Shown here: positions 26,967-36,243 of the stretch, piece after piece
Position numbering within the stretch: position 1 is the first letter of the stretch
Layout: every line of letters begins with the position of its first letter
NCBI RefSeq assembly: GCF_009653635.1
Contig: NZ_PPFD01000002.1
Location: 682,001 to 746,000 of the forward strand
Source: Endozoicomonas sp. OPT23
GTDB taxonomy: Bacteria; Pseudomonadota; Gammaproteobacteria; Pseudomonadales; Endozoicomonadaceae
Direction: 5' to 3'
DNA length: 64,000 nt
Notes under the pieces: model-generated
The model's database searches: none
Told to the model about the DNA's origin: nothing
Seen by the model: only the letters and a program-made list of their open reading frames with translations
Program-made: the position numbers and the translations under genes

Positions 26967-27974
26967 ATGATCAAAATCGCAATCAATGGCTACGGTCGTA
27001 TCGGTCGCAACGTTCTGCGTGCGCTGTATGAAGCTGGTCGTCGTGAAGAATTCCAGATTGTTGCTATCAACGACCTGGGTGATGCGAAAACCAACACTCA
27101 CCTGACCAAGTACGACACCGTACACGGTCGTTTCAACGCTCAGGTTGAAGAAGGTGAAGGCGCACTGTTCGTGAACGGTGACGAAATCAAGACTTTCTCT
27201 GAGCGCGATCCATCCAACCTGCCATGGGCTGCTCTGGGTGTAGACGTAGTATTTGAATGCACCGGTATTTTCCGCTCCAAGGACGCTTGCAAGCCTCACC
27301 TGGACGCCGGCGCCAAGAAAGTTATCATCTCTGCTCCAGGCAGCAATGTTGATGCTACTATCGTTTACGGTGTTAACCACGACACCCTGACGTCTGACAT
27401 GACCGTTATTTCTAACGCTTCATGCACCACAAACTGCCTGGCTCCAATCGCCAAGCCACTGAATGACGCTCTGGGCATCGATAAGGGTCTGATGACTACT
27501 ATCCATGCTTACACCAACGATCAGCGTCTGAGCGATGTATATCACTCTGACCTGTACCGTGCCCGTGCTGCTGCGATGAACATGATTCCTACTGCTACTG
27601 GCGCTGCCGCTGCTGTAGGTCTGGTAGTTCCAGAACTGAAAGGCAAGTTTGACGGTATGGCTGTTCGTGTTCCTACCATCAACGTTTCTCTGGTAGACCT
27701 GAGCTTTGTTGCTGGTCGTGAAACTTCTGCTGAAGAAGTTAACGAAATTATCTCTGCTGCTGCCAAGTCTTCCGAAGCGATGAGCAAGGTTCTTCATGTA
27801 AACCACGAACCACTGGTTTCCATGGACTTCAACCACAGCCCATTCTCTTCCAGCTTCGATGCGACTCAAACTCGCGTACAAGGCAACCTGGTTAAGGTTA
27901 TGTCCTGGTACGACAACGAGTGGGGCTTCTCCAATCGTATGTTGGATACTGCTAAAGCTCTGTTGAGCGCATAA
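26967..27974 (+). CDS. gapA: Glyceraldehyde-3-phosphate dehydrogenase, type I
   Basis: This enzyme oxidises glyceraldehyde-3-phosphate to 1,3-bisphosphoglycerate. It is 335 residues long, with the NAD-binding start [15 protein letters not shown], Asp in INDLGD (about 36), catalytic Cys 153 in [12 protein letters not shown], catalytic His about 180 in [10 protein letters not shown] and the C-terminal [12 protein letters not shown]. The sequence looks closer to Pseudomonas-type Gap than to Escherichia coli GapA (impression from motifs only). Codon use is strongly biased, as expected for a highly expressed gene. It is monocistronic; a hairpin lies just downstream. Confidence 0.95.
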   Translation: MIKIAINGYGRIGRNVLRALYEAGRREEFQIVAINDLGDAKTNTHLTKYDTVHGRFNAQVEEGEGALFVNGDEIKTFSERDPSNLPWAALGVDVVFECTGIFRSKDACKPHLDAGAKKVIISAPGSNVDATIVYGVNHDTLTSDMTVISNASCTTNCLAPIAKPLNDALGIDKGLMTTIHAYTNDQRLSDVYHSDLYRARAAAMNMIPTATGAAAAVGLVVPELKGKFDGMAVRVPTINVSLVDLSFVAGRETSAEEVNEIISAAAKSSEAMSKVLHVNHEPLVSMDFNHSPFSSSFDATQTRVQGNLVKVMSWYDNEWGFSNRMLDTAKALLSA

Positions 27975-27987
27975 GCAGTTAAAACTT

Positions 27988-28028
27988 TCAGCCTTCACAC
28001 CTGTTTTTAAGACAGTCGTGAGGGCTGA
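27988..28028 (+). terminator. Probable terminator hairpin after gap
   Basis: TCAGCCTTCACACCTG pairs imperfectly with CAGTCGTGAGGGCTGA. The T-run after it is short, so this may stabilise the 3' end rather than terminate strongly. Confidence 0.5.
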
Positions 28029-28103
28029 TTGCTTTCTGGAGCTGCTTTTTAAGATGATCTCTCCAGGAGATCTCTCGATTAAAAAGATGTTCCAAACTAA
28101 ATC

Positions 28104-28205
28104 AAAAAGGTAACCAAAAGAAAAAGAAGCACGCTTTTCGGGTCATTCTGTCATTCAGCAGACAACTATACTGGCTCAGACACTCTTTTCTTTTGTTACT
28201 TTTTC
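28104..28205. repeat. Roughly 100-base inverted-repeat element between gap and pyk
   Basis: The left arm AAAAAGGTAACCAAAAGAA (28104 on) is the imperfect inverse of the right arm at 28184-28205, which ends TTTTGTTACTTTTT. About 55 bases lie between the arms. It has no coding content, so it is a MITE-like or REP-like element. It fills part of the 422-base gap before pyk; the pyk promoter must lie in the remainder. Confidence 0.55.
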
Positions 28206-28396
28206 AAAGCAAAAACAGTCGCCAGCGAAAACCAGTTTTAATCATCCTGTAAGGATGGCCGCTTATTTTTATAGAACTGGCTTTCATAGACTGATTGTTA
28301 TCACACAGCCGCAAGGCACCAAAGCTTGCCCGACTCACCCCTCAGGTTTATGACAGACCGATGAGCTCAAGGCAGGCAGACATGCGAGAGGATATC

Positions 28397-29833
<1,437 letters not shown>

Positions 29834-29931
29834 CAGGTGATACAAAAACCGGTGGTCGCCATGGTGTGTTCAAGGCTGCACTACCGGTTTTTAGTTCGTT
29901 GCCCGATAGAGTTGAAGGAGACGATCAGACC

Positions 29932-30912
29932 ATGGCGGAACTGAAAAAAGTCGGTGTTCTGACTTCCGGTGGCGATGCCCCCGGCATGAATGCAGCTATT
30001 CGTGCAGCAGTACGAAGCTGCATTTTTTATGGAATCGAGCCTGTAGCCATTCGTGAAGGCTATAAAGGCCTCATTGATAACGATCTGGAAGTAATGAATG
30101 CCCGGTCTGTGGCTAACATTATTAACCAGGGCGGCACTTTCCTGAAGTCAGCTCGCTGTGCTGAATTCCGTACTCCTGAGGGCCGTGCCAAAGCATTTGC
30201 CAATGCCAAGGCTGCAGGTCTGGATGGACTTGTTGTTATTGGTGGTGACGGTTCCTTCACTGGTGCCATGCTGATTGAAAAAGAACATGGTCTGCCTTGT
30301 GTGGGTGTTCCAGGTACTATCGATAACGATATCTTCGGCACCGACTTTACCATTGGCTACGACACTGCTTTGAATACTGTTGTTGAAGCTATTGACAAGA
30401 TTCGTGACACTGCAACCTCTCATAACCGCCTGTTCCTGGTGGAAGTAATGGGTCGTGATGCCGGCTTTATCGCGCTGAACACGGGTATTGCTGCTGGTGC
30501 AGAGCAAATTTTGATTCCTGAAGAACAGAAATCAGTGAATGAGCTGATGGATGATATTGCTAACAGTGGCCGTGCTGGTAAAACATCCAGTATTGTTGTT
30601 GTTTCTGAAGGTGATAAGTCTGGCGGTGTGTTTGAGCTGGCCAGCAAAATCGAAGACAGCTTCCCTGACTATGACGTTAAGGTAACTGTTCTTGGTCACA
30701 CTCAGCGTGGTGGTAAGCCAAGCTGTTCTGACCGTGTTCTGGCAAGCCGTCTGGGTGTAGCAGCTGTTGAAGCTCTACGTGAAGGCGACAGTGGTGTAAT
30801 GGTTGGTGTTCGTAACCAGCAGGTGGTTCAAACCCCTCTGGAAGAAGCGATCAGCAAGCATAATGCAATCGATAAGGCGCTGTTAAAAGTAGCTGAAATC
30901 GTTACTGTCTGA
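29932..30912 (+). CDS. pfkA: 6-phosphofructokinase (ATP-dependent)
   Basis: This enzyme phosphorylates fructose-6-phosphate to fructose-1,6-bisphosphate, the committed step of glycolysis. The ATG at 29932 is preceded by GAAGGAG and gives 326 residues; an upstream frame from 29866 adds a non-family stretch. The motifs are VLTSGGDAPGMNAAIR, GGDGSFTGA (ATP site), PGTIDNDI with catalytic Asp, VEVMGRDAGFIAL and LGHTQRGGKPSCSDR. The Gly of GGDG points to ATP rather than pyrophosphate use. A strong terminator follows. Its presence shows a complete Embden-Meyerhof route, unlike many pseudomonads. Confidence 0.94.
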   Translation: MAELKKVGVLTSGGDAPGMNAAIRAAVRSCIFYGIEPVAIREGYKGLIDNDLEVMNARSVANIINQGGTFLKSARCAEFRTPEGRAKAFANAKAAGLDGLVVIGGDGSFTGAMLIEKEHGLPCVGVPGTIDNDIFGTDFTIGYDTALNTVVEAIDKIRDTATSHNRLFLVEVMGRDAGFIALNTGIAAGAEQILIPEEQKSVNELMDDIANSGRAGKTSSIVVVSEGDKSGGVFELASKIEDSFPDYDVKVTVLGHTQRGGKPSCSDRVLASRLGVAAVEALREGDSGVMVGVRNQQVVQTPLEEAISKHNAIDKALLKVAEIVTV

Positions 30913-30933
30913 CTGCCTGTCGTTATACTGTTC

Positions 30934-30963
30934 AAAAAGCCTCGCCTAATGCGGGGCTTTTTT
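30934..30963 (+). terminator. Intrinsic terminator of pfkA
   Basis: AAAAAGCCTCGC and GCGGGGCTTTTTT form a stem around CTAAT with a T-run. Confidence 0.92.
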
Positions 30964-31187
30964 ATGTTCCGCTTTTTACTGTCCTTTTCTCTCATCAACG
31001 CTTCAACAAAAAGCCTCTTTGAAACTATCGAATTCAGTCTGCGGTTTTTGGTCAGTATTACTGACAAACAGGTTAGTAGGGCTCATCTCGGGGGAACTAG
31101 CTGTCGTAAGCAAAGTCTCAGTTTCTGTTGACCAACCATCACATTAAGTGAGTAGCATTTTTTTGCTTATGGTCGCAGGAGATAATA

Positions 31188-31835
31188 ATGAAAAAATGGA
31201 TTCAGTGTTGTTCGATTATTCTACTGGCGGTTTCAGTGCTATCGTCTGCGCACGCCTCCCCATTAAGCAAAGATGAGTTAGAGCTGCAGAAAGCATTGAG
31301 AGTTCTCGATACTATTCGTGATGATATTCTGCAAAAAGCTCTGGGTGCCAAGGCAAGCAGACAGCATAGGGAAAATACCTGGCAGCGAATCAAGGGTATG
31401 TCTGAGCATGAATTGATCGCAGAAATAAACAGGCTTGAGAGGGCTCAGGTTGAAGCCGCTGAGCGCCTTGTGGGTAGCACTGTGAACAGCCAGTTATTTG
31501 GCCAGGCTTACAGGTCAGAAAGTACTGTTGGTGAAGATGACAGTGCCCAAAGCAGTCGCTATACAGGCAGTGCCAGAACTGGTGGAACCAGAAGAAAAGG
31601 AAGCTCAGGCTCATATTCTAACGCACAGTACGAGAGTAGTGAGTTTTACGACACTCAACTGGCAGATTATGATATAGAAATGCCAGTGATCATTACTGAG
31701 CGCAACCATAGAAAAGCGACACAGTCTGTGCGTGTTCGTGTAAACCCCTCCAAGATGAAACTGCTTAAGCAGAAGCAGGCTCTGAACAAGGTTATGATTA
31801 ATGATGTTCTTGGTCTGACAGGTAAACTTCCGTGA
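31188..31835 (+). CDS. Secreted protein of unknown function
   Basis: I do not recognise this 215-residue protein. It has a strong AGGAG site and an N-terminal signal peptide ending SSAHA-S (about residue 24). Residues 28-95 are charged and likely helical (SKDELELQKALRVLDTIRDD). Residues 110-155 are Ser/Gly/Thr/Arg-rich and low in complexity, and the C-terminal 50 residues are basic with Lys-Gln runs. There are no Cys residues after the signal peptide, so it is not a cytochrome. It has its own terminator, so it is not in the downstream cytochrome operon. A periplasmic or surface location is inferred. Confidence 0.75.
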   Translation: MKKWIQCCSIILLAVSVLSSAHASPLSKDELELQKALRVLDTIRDDILQKALGAKASRQHRENTWQRIKGMSEHELIAEINRLERAQVEAAERLVGSTVNSQLFGQAYRSESTVGEDDSAQSSRYTGSARTGGTRRKGSSGSYSNAQYESSEFYDTQLADYDIEMPVIITERNHRKATQSVRVRVNPSKMKLLKQKQALNKVMINDVLGLTGKLP

Positions 31836-31883
31836 CAGTATAAAATGATTATATAAAAAGCGTTGTTTTAATTAAGAAATAGC

Positions 31884-31916
31884 AGCTTATTATTAAATAA
31901 TGAGCTCCTTTTTTTT
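31884..31916 (+). terminator. Terminator after the 215-residue secreted protein
   Basis: AGCTTATTAT and ATAATGAGCT form a 10-pair AT-rich stem, followed by CC and eight T. Confidence 0.75.
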
Positions 31917-31980
31917 CTGCTGTTATCTACACTCTAGAGTTAATCCTTTTTGTTCACATACTGTCCCTTGTTACTCCTTT

Positions 31981-31996
31981 TTGATTGATAATCATT
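31981..31996. promoter_or_regulatory. Palindromic operator candidate before the octaheme cytochrome gene
   Basis: TTGATTGATAATCATT contains the perfect palindrome TGATT-GAT-AATCA. The GATAATCATT core matches the middle of the Fur consensus. Spacing does not fit FNR. Iron control of a haem-rich protein would be sensible, but this is one weak site. Confidence 0.3.
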
Positions 31997-32042
31997 CTTG
32001 TTTGTCTGGCTTCGGTCAGAAACAAAATTGCGGGCTACCAAG

Positions 32043-33473
32043 ATGTCTCGAAATACTCCATGGCTACCTTCGTTACTCTGTTTACTTCTCCTGTTTGCTT
32101 CCTTCGGGACGATGGCAGCGCCCAAGGCTAAAAACCTAAAAGCATTTGATGTCCTGTCGAAAGAGAGCCAGCAATGTGCTGCCTGTCACAAGGACATCAA
32201 CCGCGGATTGTTCCAGCAATGGGGGGATTCCAAACATTATGGAGCCAATGTCGGCTGTTATGAATGTCATGGCGCTAAATCTACAGACCCTGATGCTATT
32301 AAACACTATGGCTTTAACGTATCAGTGCTGGTGAGCCCGAAAGACTGTGCACAATGCCACGAGCGTGAGGTGAAAGAGTTCACTGCTTCTCACCATGCCA
32401 ATGCAGGCCGAATACTCGGCTCGCTGGATAACATGCTGGCTGAAGTGGTTGAAGGCAAAATAATGTTTAATGGTCAATCACCTGCTGCTGTTAGCGGCTG
32501 CGCGCAGTGCCATGGTTCCGTTGTGAAAGTCATGGAGAATGGTGATCTGGATCCTGCCACCTGGCCCAACTCCGGTATTGGCCGGATAAATCCTGATGGT
32601 AGTAAAGGAGCCTGTAATGCCTGCCACCAGCGACACAAGTTCAGTATTGTTCAGGCTCGTCGACCTGAAGCCTGTGGTAAGTGCCACCTTGGGCCAGACC
32701 ATCCTCAGAAAGAGATCTATGAAGAGTCCAAGCATGGTATTGCTTTCTACGGAAACGTCTCTGATATGAATCTGGATTCCTCCAAGTGGGTTGTTGGAGA
32801 GGATTATGATGCTGCGCCCACCTGTGCAACCTGTCATATGTCTGCAACCAAAGATATGCCCATCACCCATGATATAGGCGGACGAATTTCCTGGACTTTA
32901 AGACCTCCTGTCTCTGAAAAGATCGATGCCAAAGAGCGGGGCAGAGTGAAGTCCTGGGAAGATCGCAGGGCGGACATGAAGAAAGTTTGTGTGGCCTGTC
33001 ATACCAGTACCTGGACCAATGACTTCTACAAGCAGTTTGACGCTGTCGTTAACCTGTATAACGACAAGTTCGCTAAACCAGGTCTCAGCCTGATGAAATT
33101 CCTGAAAGAAGAGAAGTTACTTTCAGAAACCAATTTCGACGAGCGTATTGAGTGGACCTGGTTCCTGCTGTGGCACCACGAAGGCCGTCGATCCCGTCAG
33201 GGTGCAGCGATGATGGCTCCGGATTATGTGCAATGGCACGGTCTGTTTGAAGTGGCTCATCGCTTCTACATTGAGTTGATCCCCGAGTTTGAGGAAGTGC
33301 TCCATAAAGCTGAACTCAAAGGCAATAAGAAAGCCGCTGAAAAAGGTAAGAAGTTGTTAGCAGAAATCCTGTCTCGCCCAGAGCATGCCTGGTTCACCGG
33401 TAAAGAGCCTGAAGAGGTTAAGCGGGCAAGATTGAAAGCCCAGCAGGAGTTCAAACAAAGGTATGCCCAGTAA
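32043..33473 (+). CDS. Octaheme hydroxylamine oxidoreductase-like cytochrome c
   Basis: From the ATG at 32043 this is a 476-residue periplasmic protein with a signal peptide (LLCLLLLFASFGTMA-A). Eight CxxCH haem-attachment motifs are visible: CAACH, CYECH, CAQCH, CAQCH, CNACH, CGKCH, CATCH and CVACH. Family signatures are THDIGGRISWTLRPPVSE and MMAPDYVQWHGLFEVAHRF. An in-frame TTG at 31998 would hide the signal peptide and was rejected. HAO oxidises hydroxylamine in nitrifiers. HAO-like proteins paired with a NapC/NrfH-type protein in non-nitrifiers are thought to reduce nitrite or hydroxylamine instead. The neighbouring tetraheme gene supports the reductive role (inference). A 27-base hairpin lies between the two genes. 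Confidence 0.9.
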   Translation: MSRNTPWLPSLLCLLLLFASFGTMAAPKAKNLKAFDVLSKESQQCAACHKDINRGLFQQWGDSKHYGANVGCYECHGAKSTDPDAIKHYGFNVSVLVSPKDCAQCHEREVKEFTASHHANAGRILGSLDNMLAEVVEGKIMFNGQSPAAVSGCAQCHGSVVKVMENGDLDPATWPNSGIGRINPDGSKGACNACHQRHKFSIVQARRPEACGKCHLGPDHPQKEIYEESKHGIAFYGNVSDMNLDSSKWVVGEDYDAAPTCATCHMSATKDMPITHDIGGRISWTLRPPVSEKIDAKERGRVKSWEDRRADMKKVCVACHTSTWTNDFYKQFDAVVNLYNDKFAKPGLSLMKFLKEEKLLSETNFDERIEWTWFLLWHHEGRRSRQGAAMMAPDYVQWHGLFEVAHRFYIELIPEFEEVLHKAELKGNKKAAEKGKKLLAEILSRPEHAWFTGKEPEEVKRARLKAQQEFKQRYAQ

Positions 33474-33484
33474 TTAACCATAGG

Positions 33485-33511
33485 TCGGCCTGGAGTATGA
33501 CTTCAGGCCGA
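33485..33511 (+). promoter_or_regulatory. Intercistronic hairpin in the cytochrome operon
   Basis: TCGGCCTG and CAGGCCGA form an 8-pair stem between the octaheme and tetraheme genes, with no T-run. It could adjust mRNA stability and relative protein levels. Confidence 0.5.
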
Positions 33512-33541
33512 TTTGAGGTTTCCTGTTCAAGGTGAGGTTCA

Positions 33542-34117
33542 ATGAAGTCGTTCTGGAAAAAGCTCTGGAGCCAGCCTGATAGCAAGTGGTTACTGGGTAT
33601 TCCCATCGGAGGTTTTCTGTTTCTTGCCGCTGGTGCCGCAGCGCTGGCTACGTTCAACTTTTCTCTGCATGCCACTAACACCAATGAATTCTGTGTAGGC
33701 TGCCATATCGGGATGGATACTGTGGTTGAAGAGTATCGGGTCTCAAAGCATTACAGTAATGAGTACGGAATTGTCGCTACCTGTGCAGACTGTCATGTAC
33801 CACAGGATTTTATTGGCAAAATGAAAACCAAGATCAGTTCAGGCATCAAGGATGTCTACAAGAAGTACTGGGTGAAAGATATCAACCTTGCCAATTTCGA
33901 TCAGGAACACCGCTTAAGGCTGGCAAGGCATGTCTGGGAGGCAATGGATAAGCAGGGTTCGAAAACCTGTCAGAGCTGTCATAACCCTGAAAAGTGGAAT
34001 CTTCAGGCGCAGCCTGGCCGGGCCAGAAACAACCATAATCCCGAGATGTGGGCCGAGAAAGGCGTTTCCTGCGTTGACTGCCATACTGGTGTTGCCCATA
34101 AGAAGCCGTTCAGATGA
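33542..34117 (+). CDS. Tetraheme NapC/NirT/NrfH-family quinol dehydrogenase
   Basis: This 191-residue membrane-anchored cytochrome passes electrons from membrane quinols to a periplasmic partner. One N-terminal transmembrane helix (about residues 17-40, WLLGIPIGGFLFLAAGAAAL) precedes four CxxCH motifs: CVGCH, CADCH, CQSCH and CVDCH. FCVGCHIGMDTVVEEYRVSK and the final HTGVAHKKP are typical of the NapC/NirT group. A GGTGAGG ribosome site precedes the ATG. It lies 68 bases after the octaheme gene and 10 bases before ccmE, so it is almost certainly the electron donor of the octaheme protein. Confidence 0.92.
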   Translation: MKSFWKKLWSQPDSKWLLGIPIGGFLFLAAGAAALATFNFSLHATNTNEFCVGCHIGMDTVVEEYRVSKHYSNEYGIVATCADCHVPQDFIGKMKTKISSGIKDVYKKYWVKDINLANFDQEHRLRLARHVWEAMDKQGSKTCQSCHNPEKWNLQAQPGRARNNHNPEMWAEKGVSCVDCHTGVAHKKPFR

Positions 34118-34127
34118 GTGAGGTTTT

Positions 34128-34622
34128 ATGACTGCTATTCGTAAACAGCGGGCAGCTCTGGTCTTTCTGATGCTTACAGCTATAGGAATAGCTGTTGGTT
34201 TGGTGTTGTTTGCCTTGGGGGAAAACATAAATCACTTTTATACACCCAGTCAGATTCTACAGGGCGAAGCGCCTAAGGATATAAGGATACGTGGTGGTGG
34301 AATGGTCGTAGCGGGTTCTATTCATCGTGATCCGGATAGTCTGAAGGTGGTCTTCAGAGTCAGTGATGGCCCGTCGTCCGTAGCTGTTGAGTATGAAGGT
34401 ATTCTTCCTGATCTCTTTGTTGAAGATTCTGGTGTTGTGGTGACGGGAACCCTTGGCAAGAACGGAGTTATCAAGGCATCAGAGTTGCTGGCCCGGCATG
34501 ATTCGAACTATATGCCGCCGGAAGTTAAGAAGGCTCTGGAAAAGGTTCATAAGGACAGTGTTCCGGGACACCTGTCGGCGACTGTCGTTAAAGACAGCGC
34601 ACCTCTGAAAGCAGGCTTCTAG
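34128..34622 (+). CDS. ccmE: Cytochrome c maturation haem chaperone
   Basis: CcmE carries haem covalently in the periplasm and delivers it to apocytochromes c. The 164-residue protein has an N-terminal transmembrane anchor (about residues 10-30), the OB-fold core with PKDIRIRGGGMVVAGS and VEYEGILPDLF, and the haem-binding motif LARHDSNYMPPEV with His 124 and Tyr 128. It begins 10 bases after the tetraheme gene. Finding ccmE alone beside a cytochrome operon, with no ccmA-D or F-H here, is unusual. It may be a dedicated or second copy for the 12-haem load of this operon, or part of a split ccm set. Confidence 0.93.
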   Translation: MTAIRKQRAALVFLMLTAIGIAVGLVLFALGENINHFYTPSQILQGEAPKDIRIRGGGMVVAGSIHRDPDSLKVVFRVSDGPSSVAVEYEGILPDLFVEDSGVVVTGTLGKNGVIKASELLARHDSNYMPPEVKKALEKVHKDSVPGHLSATVVKDSAPLKAGF

Positions 34623-34680
34623 ATTAACTTGCTTTGTAGTGTAAAGGTCTTACCTGGATTGGTGTAAATACCTATAAACA

Positions 34681-34722
34681 TTGATTCAGATCAATTTTTT
34701 GATGTCTTGTTTTGCGTATAGT
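34681..34722 (+). promoter_or_regulatory. FNR-dependent class II promoter
   Basis: TTGATTCAGATCAA (34681-34694) is a perfect FNR box. TATAGT at 34717-34722 is a good -10, placing the start near 34729 and the box centre at -41.5, the class II activation position. The next coding start is 446 bases further on and a terminator intervenes, so the promoter appears to drive a short transcript. Confidence 0.65.
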
Positions 34723-34728
34723 TCGAGG

Positions 34729-34928
34729 CGTTCAAAGATAGACATGAATCAATAAATAAGTACAAGATTCAGTCCGCCGGATTTGAAAGTGAGTAAGGCC
34801 TTGGTTCACCTGACCAACAATAATAGCAGGTAGCCTGATCACTTTTAGAAGTAAACCTGGCTCGGACATTGTCGCCAAGACAAAAATTTAAACCTAAGTT
34901 TGAGGGGGCTTGGGTTTAATTTTCTTTT
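34729..34928 (+). ncRNA. Candidate anaerobically induced small RNA, about 200 nt
   Basis: It is bounded by the FNR-type promoter and an intrinsic terminator. No substantial reading frame is present: the ATG near 34744 gives only three codons and a GTG frame gives about 14 with no ribosome site. Internal pairing is possible, for example GTGA..TTCAC around AAGGCCTT. It is analogous in regulation to FnrS of enterobacteria and PhrS of Pseudomonas, both FNR/ANR-activated small RNAs, but I see no sequence identity I can assert. A long 5' leader of the epimerase gene is the main alternative. Confidence 0.45.
34888..34928 (+). terminator. Terminator of the candidate small RNA
   Basis: TTAAACCTAAG and CTTGGGTTTAA form an 11-pair stem with one wobble around a 10-base loop, followed by TTTTCTTTT. 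It could also end the ccmE transcript. Confidence 0.75.
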
Positions 34929-35009
34929 CCCTTTCCAAGCCTCCGCTTCTCTGACATCCCTATCTGAGTTACATTCTTATTCAGTGCAATAGCATTGCTG
35001 TATGGTATA

Positions 35010-35100
35010 AGTGTGTAGACACACGCAACCGAATATTAAAATGCTATTTGCCCAGCGCAGACGAGCAAGCAGCTCCTGAATTCGTATGCCTGAGTACTTA
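35010..35100 (+). repeat. Dispersed repeat, copy A
   Basis: It opens AGTGTGTAGACACACG, a perfect GTGTGT-AG-ACACAC hairpin, then CAACCGAATATTA, and closes with GAATTCGTATGCCTGAGTACTTA. End blocks match copies B (51556-51649) and C (21101-21192). The middle is less palindromic than in the other copies, so this copy may be decayed. Confidence 0.75.
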
Positions 35101-35174
35101 GCTGTGATGACATTGCTAAAAAATAGCTACAAAATAGCTGCGTGATACTGCTGAGTTACTCCGGAGAGGACGCC

Positions 35175-36095
35175 GTGCACATACTGGTAACAGGTGGAAC
35201 AGGATTTATAGGTCGTCACTTGATTCATCGTCTTCTGGAAGAGGGTGAGCAGGTCACTGTGCTGAGTCGACAAAAAGCAGAAACAGTAGAAAAACTGCTG
35301 GGTTCTCAGGTCAAAACAGTTCACTCATTCCAAGACATACCTCTTGATGCCGTCTTCGATGCCATTATTAATCTGGCTGGTGAGGGGATTCTCGATCGTC
35401 GCTGGAGTAAGTCTCGCAAACAGGTACTGGTTTCCAGTCGCGTCGAGTTGACTCATAAGCTCGTTAACTGGATAGAGAGGGCAGATTATAAGCCTCCTGT
35501 TCTTATCAGTGGCTCTGCAATCGGTATTTATGGTTCAGGTATCCCTGCTGTTGGTGAGGTCAGTCAACCTTTGGATGAGTCGGCTGCTGCAGGCCATGAC
35601 TTTGCTGCGAAACTTTGTGAAGACTGGGAAAAGGCGGCACTCAGGGCTGATGACCTTGGTATCAGAGTTTGCCGAGTCAGAACCGGTGTTGTTCTTCATC
35701 CTTCGGGTGGCGCACTAAAAAAAATGCTTTTGCCGTTCAGGTTGGGTCTAGGTGGTGTTATAGCTTCCAGTCGTCAGATGTTTTCATGGATACATATGAA
35801 CGACATGGTTAATCTACTGTTGTTTCTGCTTCATACTGATTCTGCTAAGGGCGCTTACAACGCTGCAGCGCCTTGTCCTGTGGATAACTATCAATACACT
35901 AAAGCTTTAGGTCAGGTTATACAGCGACCTACTGTGATTCCAGTGCCTGCTTTTGTTCTCAAAACTCTGTTGGGAGAAGGCGCGGCCATGTTGCTTGAGG
36001 GGCAAAATGTTGTCCCGAAAAAAGCTCAGTCAGAAGGGTTTGAGTTTACTTTTCCTGACCTGGACAGTGCTCTCACTTCTTTATTACGTTATTAA
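35175..36095 (+). CDS. NAD-dependent epimerase/dehydratase-family protein (TIGR01777, YfcH-like)
   Basis: This is a 306-residue Rossmann-fold protein. HILVTGGTGFIGRHLIHRLL at the N-terminus is the dinucleotide-binding motif. NLAGEGILDRRWSKSRK, SGSAIGIYG and DFAAKLCEDWEKAA are family signatures. I chose the GTG at 35175 because GGAGAGGA lies just before it and the protein then begins directly with the nucleotide fold; a GTG at 35142 would add 11 residues. The substrate of this family is not established. It is separated from the cytochrome operon by the candidate small RNA and a repeat. Whether it is transcribed with yadGH is unclear. Confidence 0.88.
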   Translation: MHILVTGGTGFIGRHLIHRLLEEGEQVTVLSRQKAETVEKLLGSQVKTVHSFQDIPLDAVFDAIINLAGEGILDRRWSKSRKQVLVSSRVELTHKLVNWIERADYKPPVLISGSAIGIYGSGIPAVGEVSQPLDESAAAGHDFAAKLCEDWEKAALRADDLGIRVCRVRTGVVLHPSGGALKKMLLPFRLGLGGVIASSRQMFSWIHMNDMVNLLLFLLHTDSAKGAYNAAAPCPVDNYQYTKALGQVIQRPTVIPVPAFVLKTLLGEGAAMLLEGQNVVPKKAQSEGFEFTFPDLDSALTSLLRY

Positions 36096-36127
36096 AAATT
36101 ACAATCATTTAATATTTCTTTTTGTAA

Positions 36128-36133
36128 TATAAT
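36128..36133 (+). promoter_or_regulatory. Probable -10 element upstream of yadG
   Basis: A consensus TATAAT lies about 110 bases before the yadG start in an AT-rich stretch. The -35 is not obvious. A CAGCCA-TTTC-TGGCTG hairpin follows in the leader near 36178. Confidence 0.3.
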
Positions 36134-36243
36134 ACGCCCCTCATCTTAATTTCACTCAGTCTGCACAATGCGTCTGGCAGCCATTTCTGGCTGTTGGGGC
36201 AAGCTCTGTTTTAGCTACAGAGGCAAACGGTATTCAGGAAAAT

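Noticed and set aside
31981-31996. FNR box before the octaheme gene
   Set aside because: TTGAT and the second half are not spaced by four bases; only 7 of 10 defined positions match. It is listed only as a palindromic, possibly Fur-type site.
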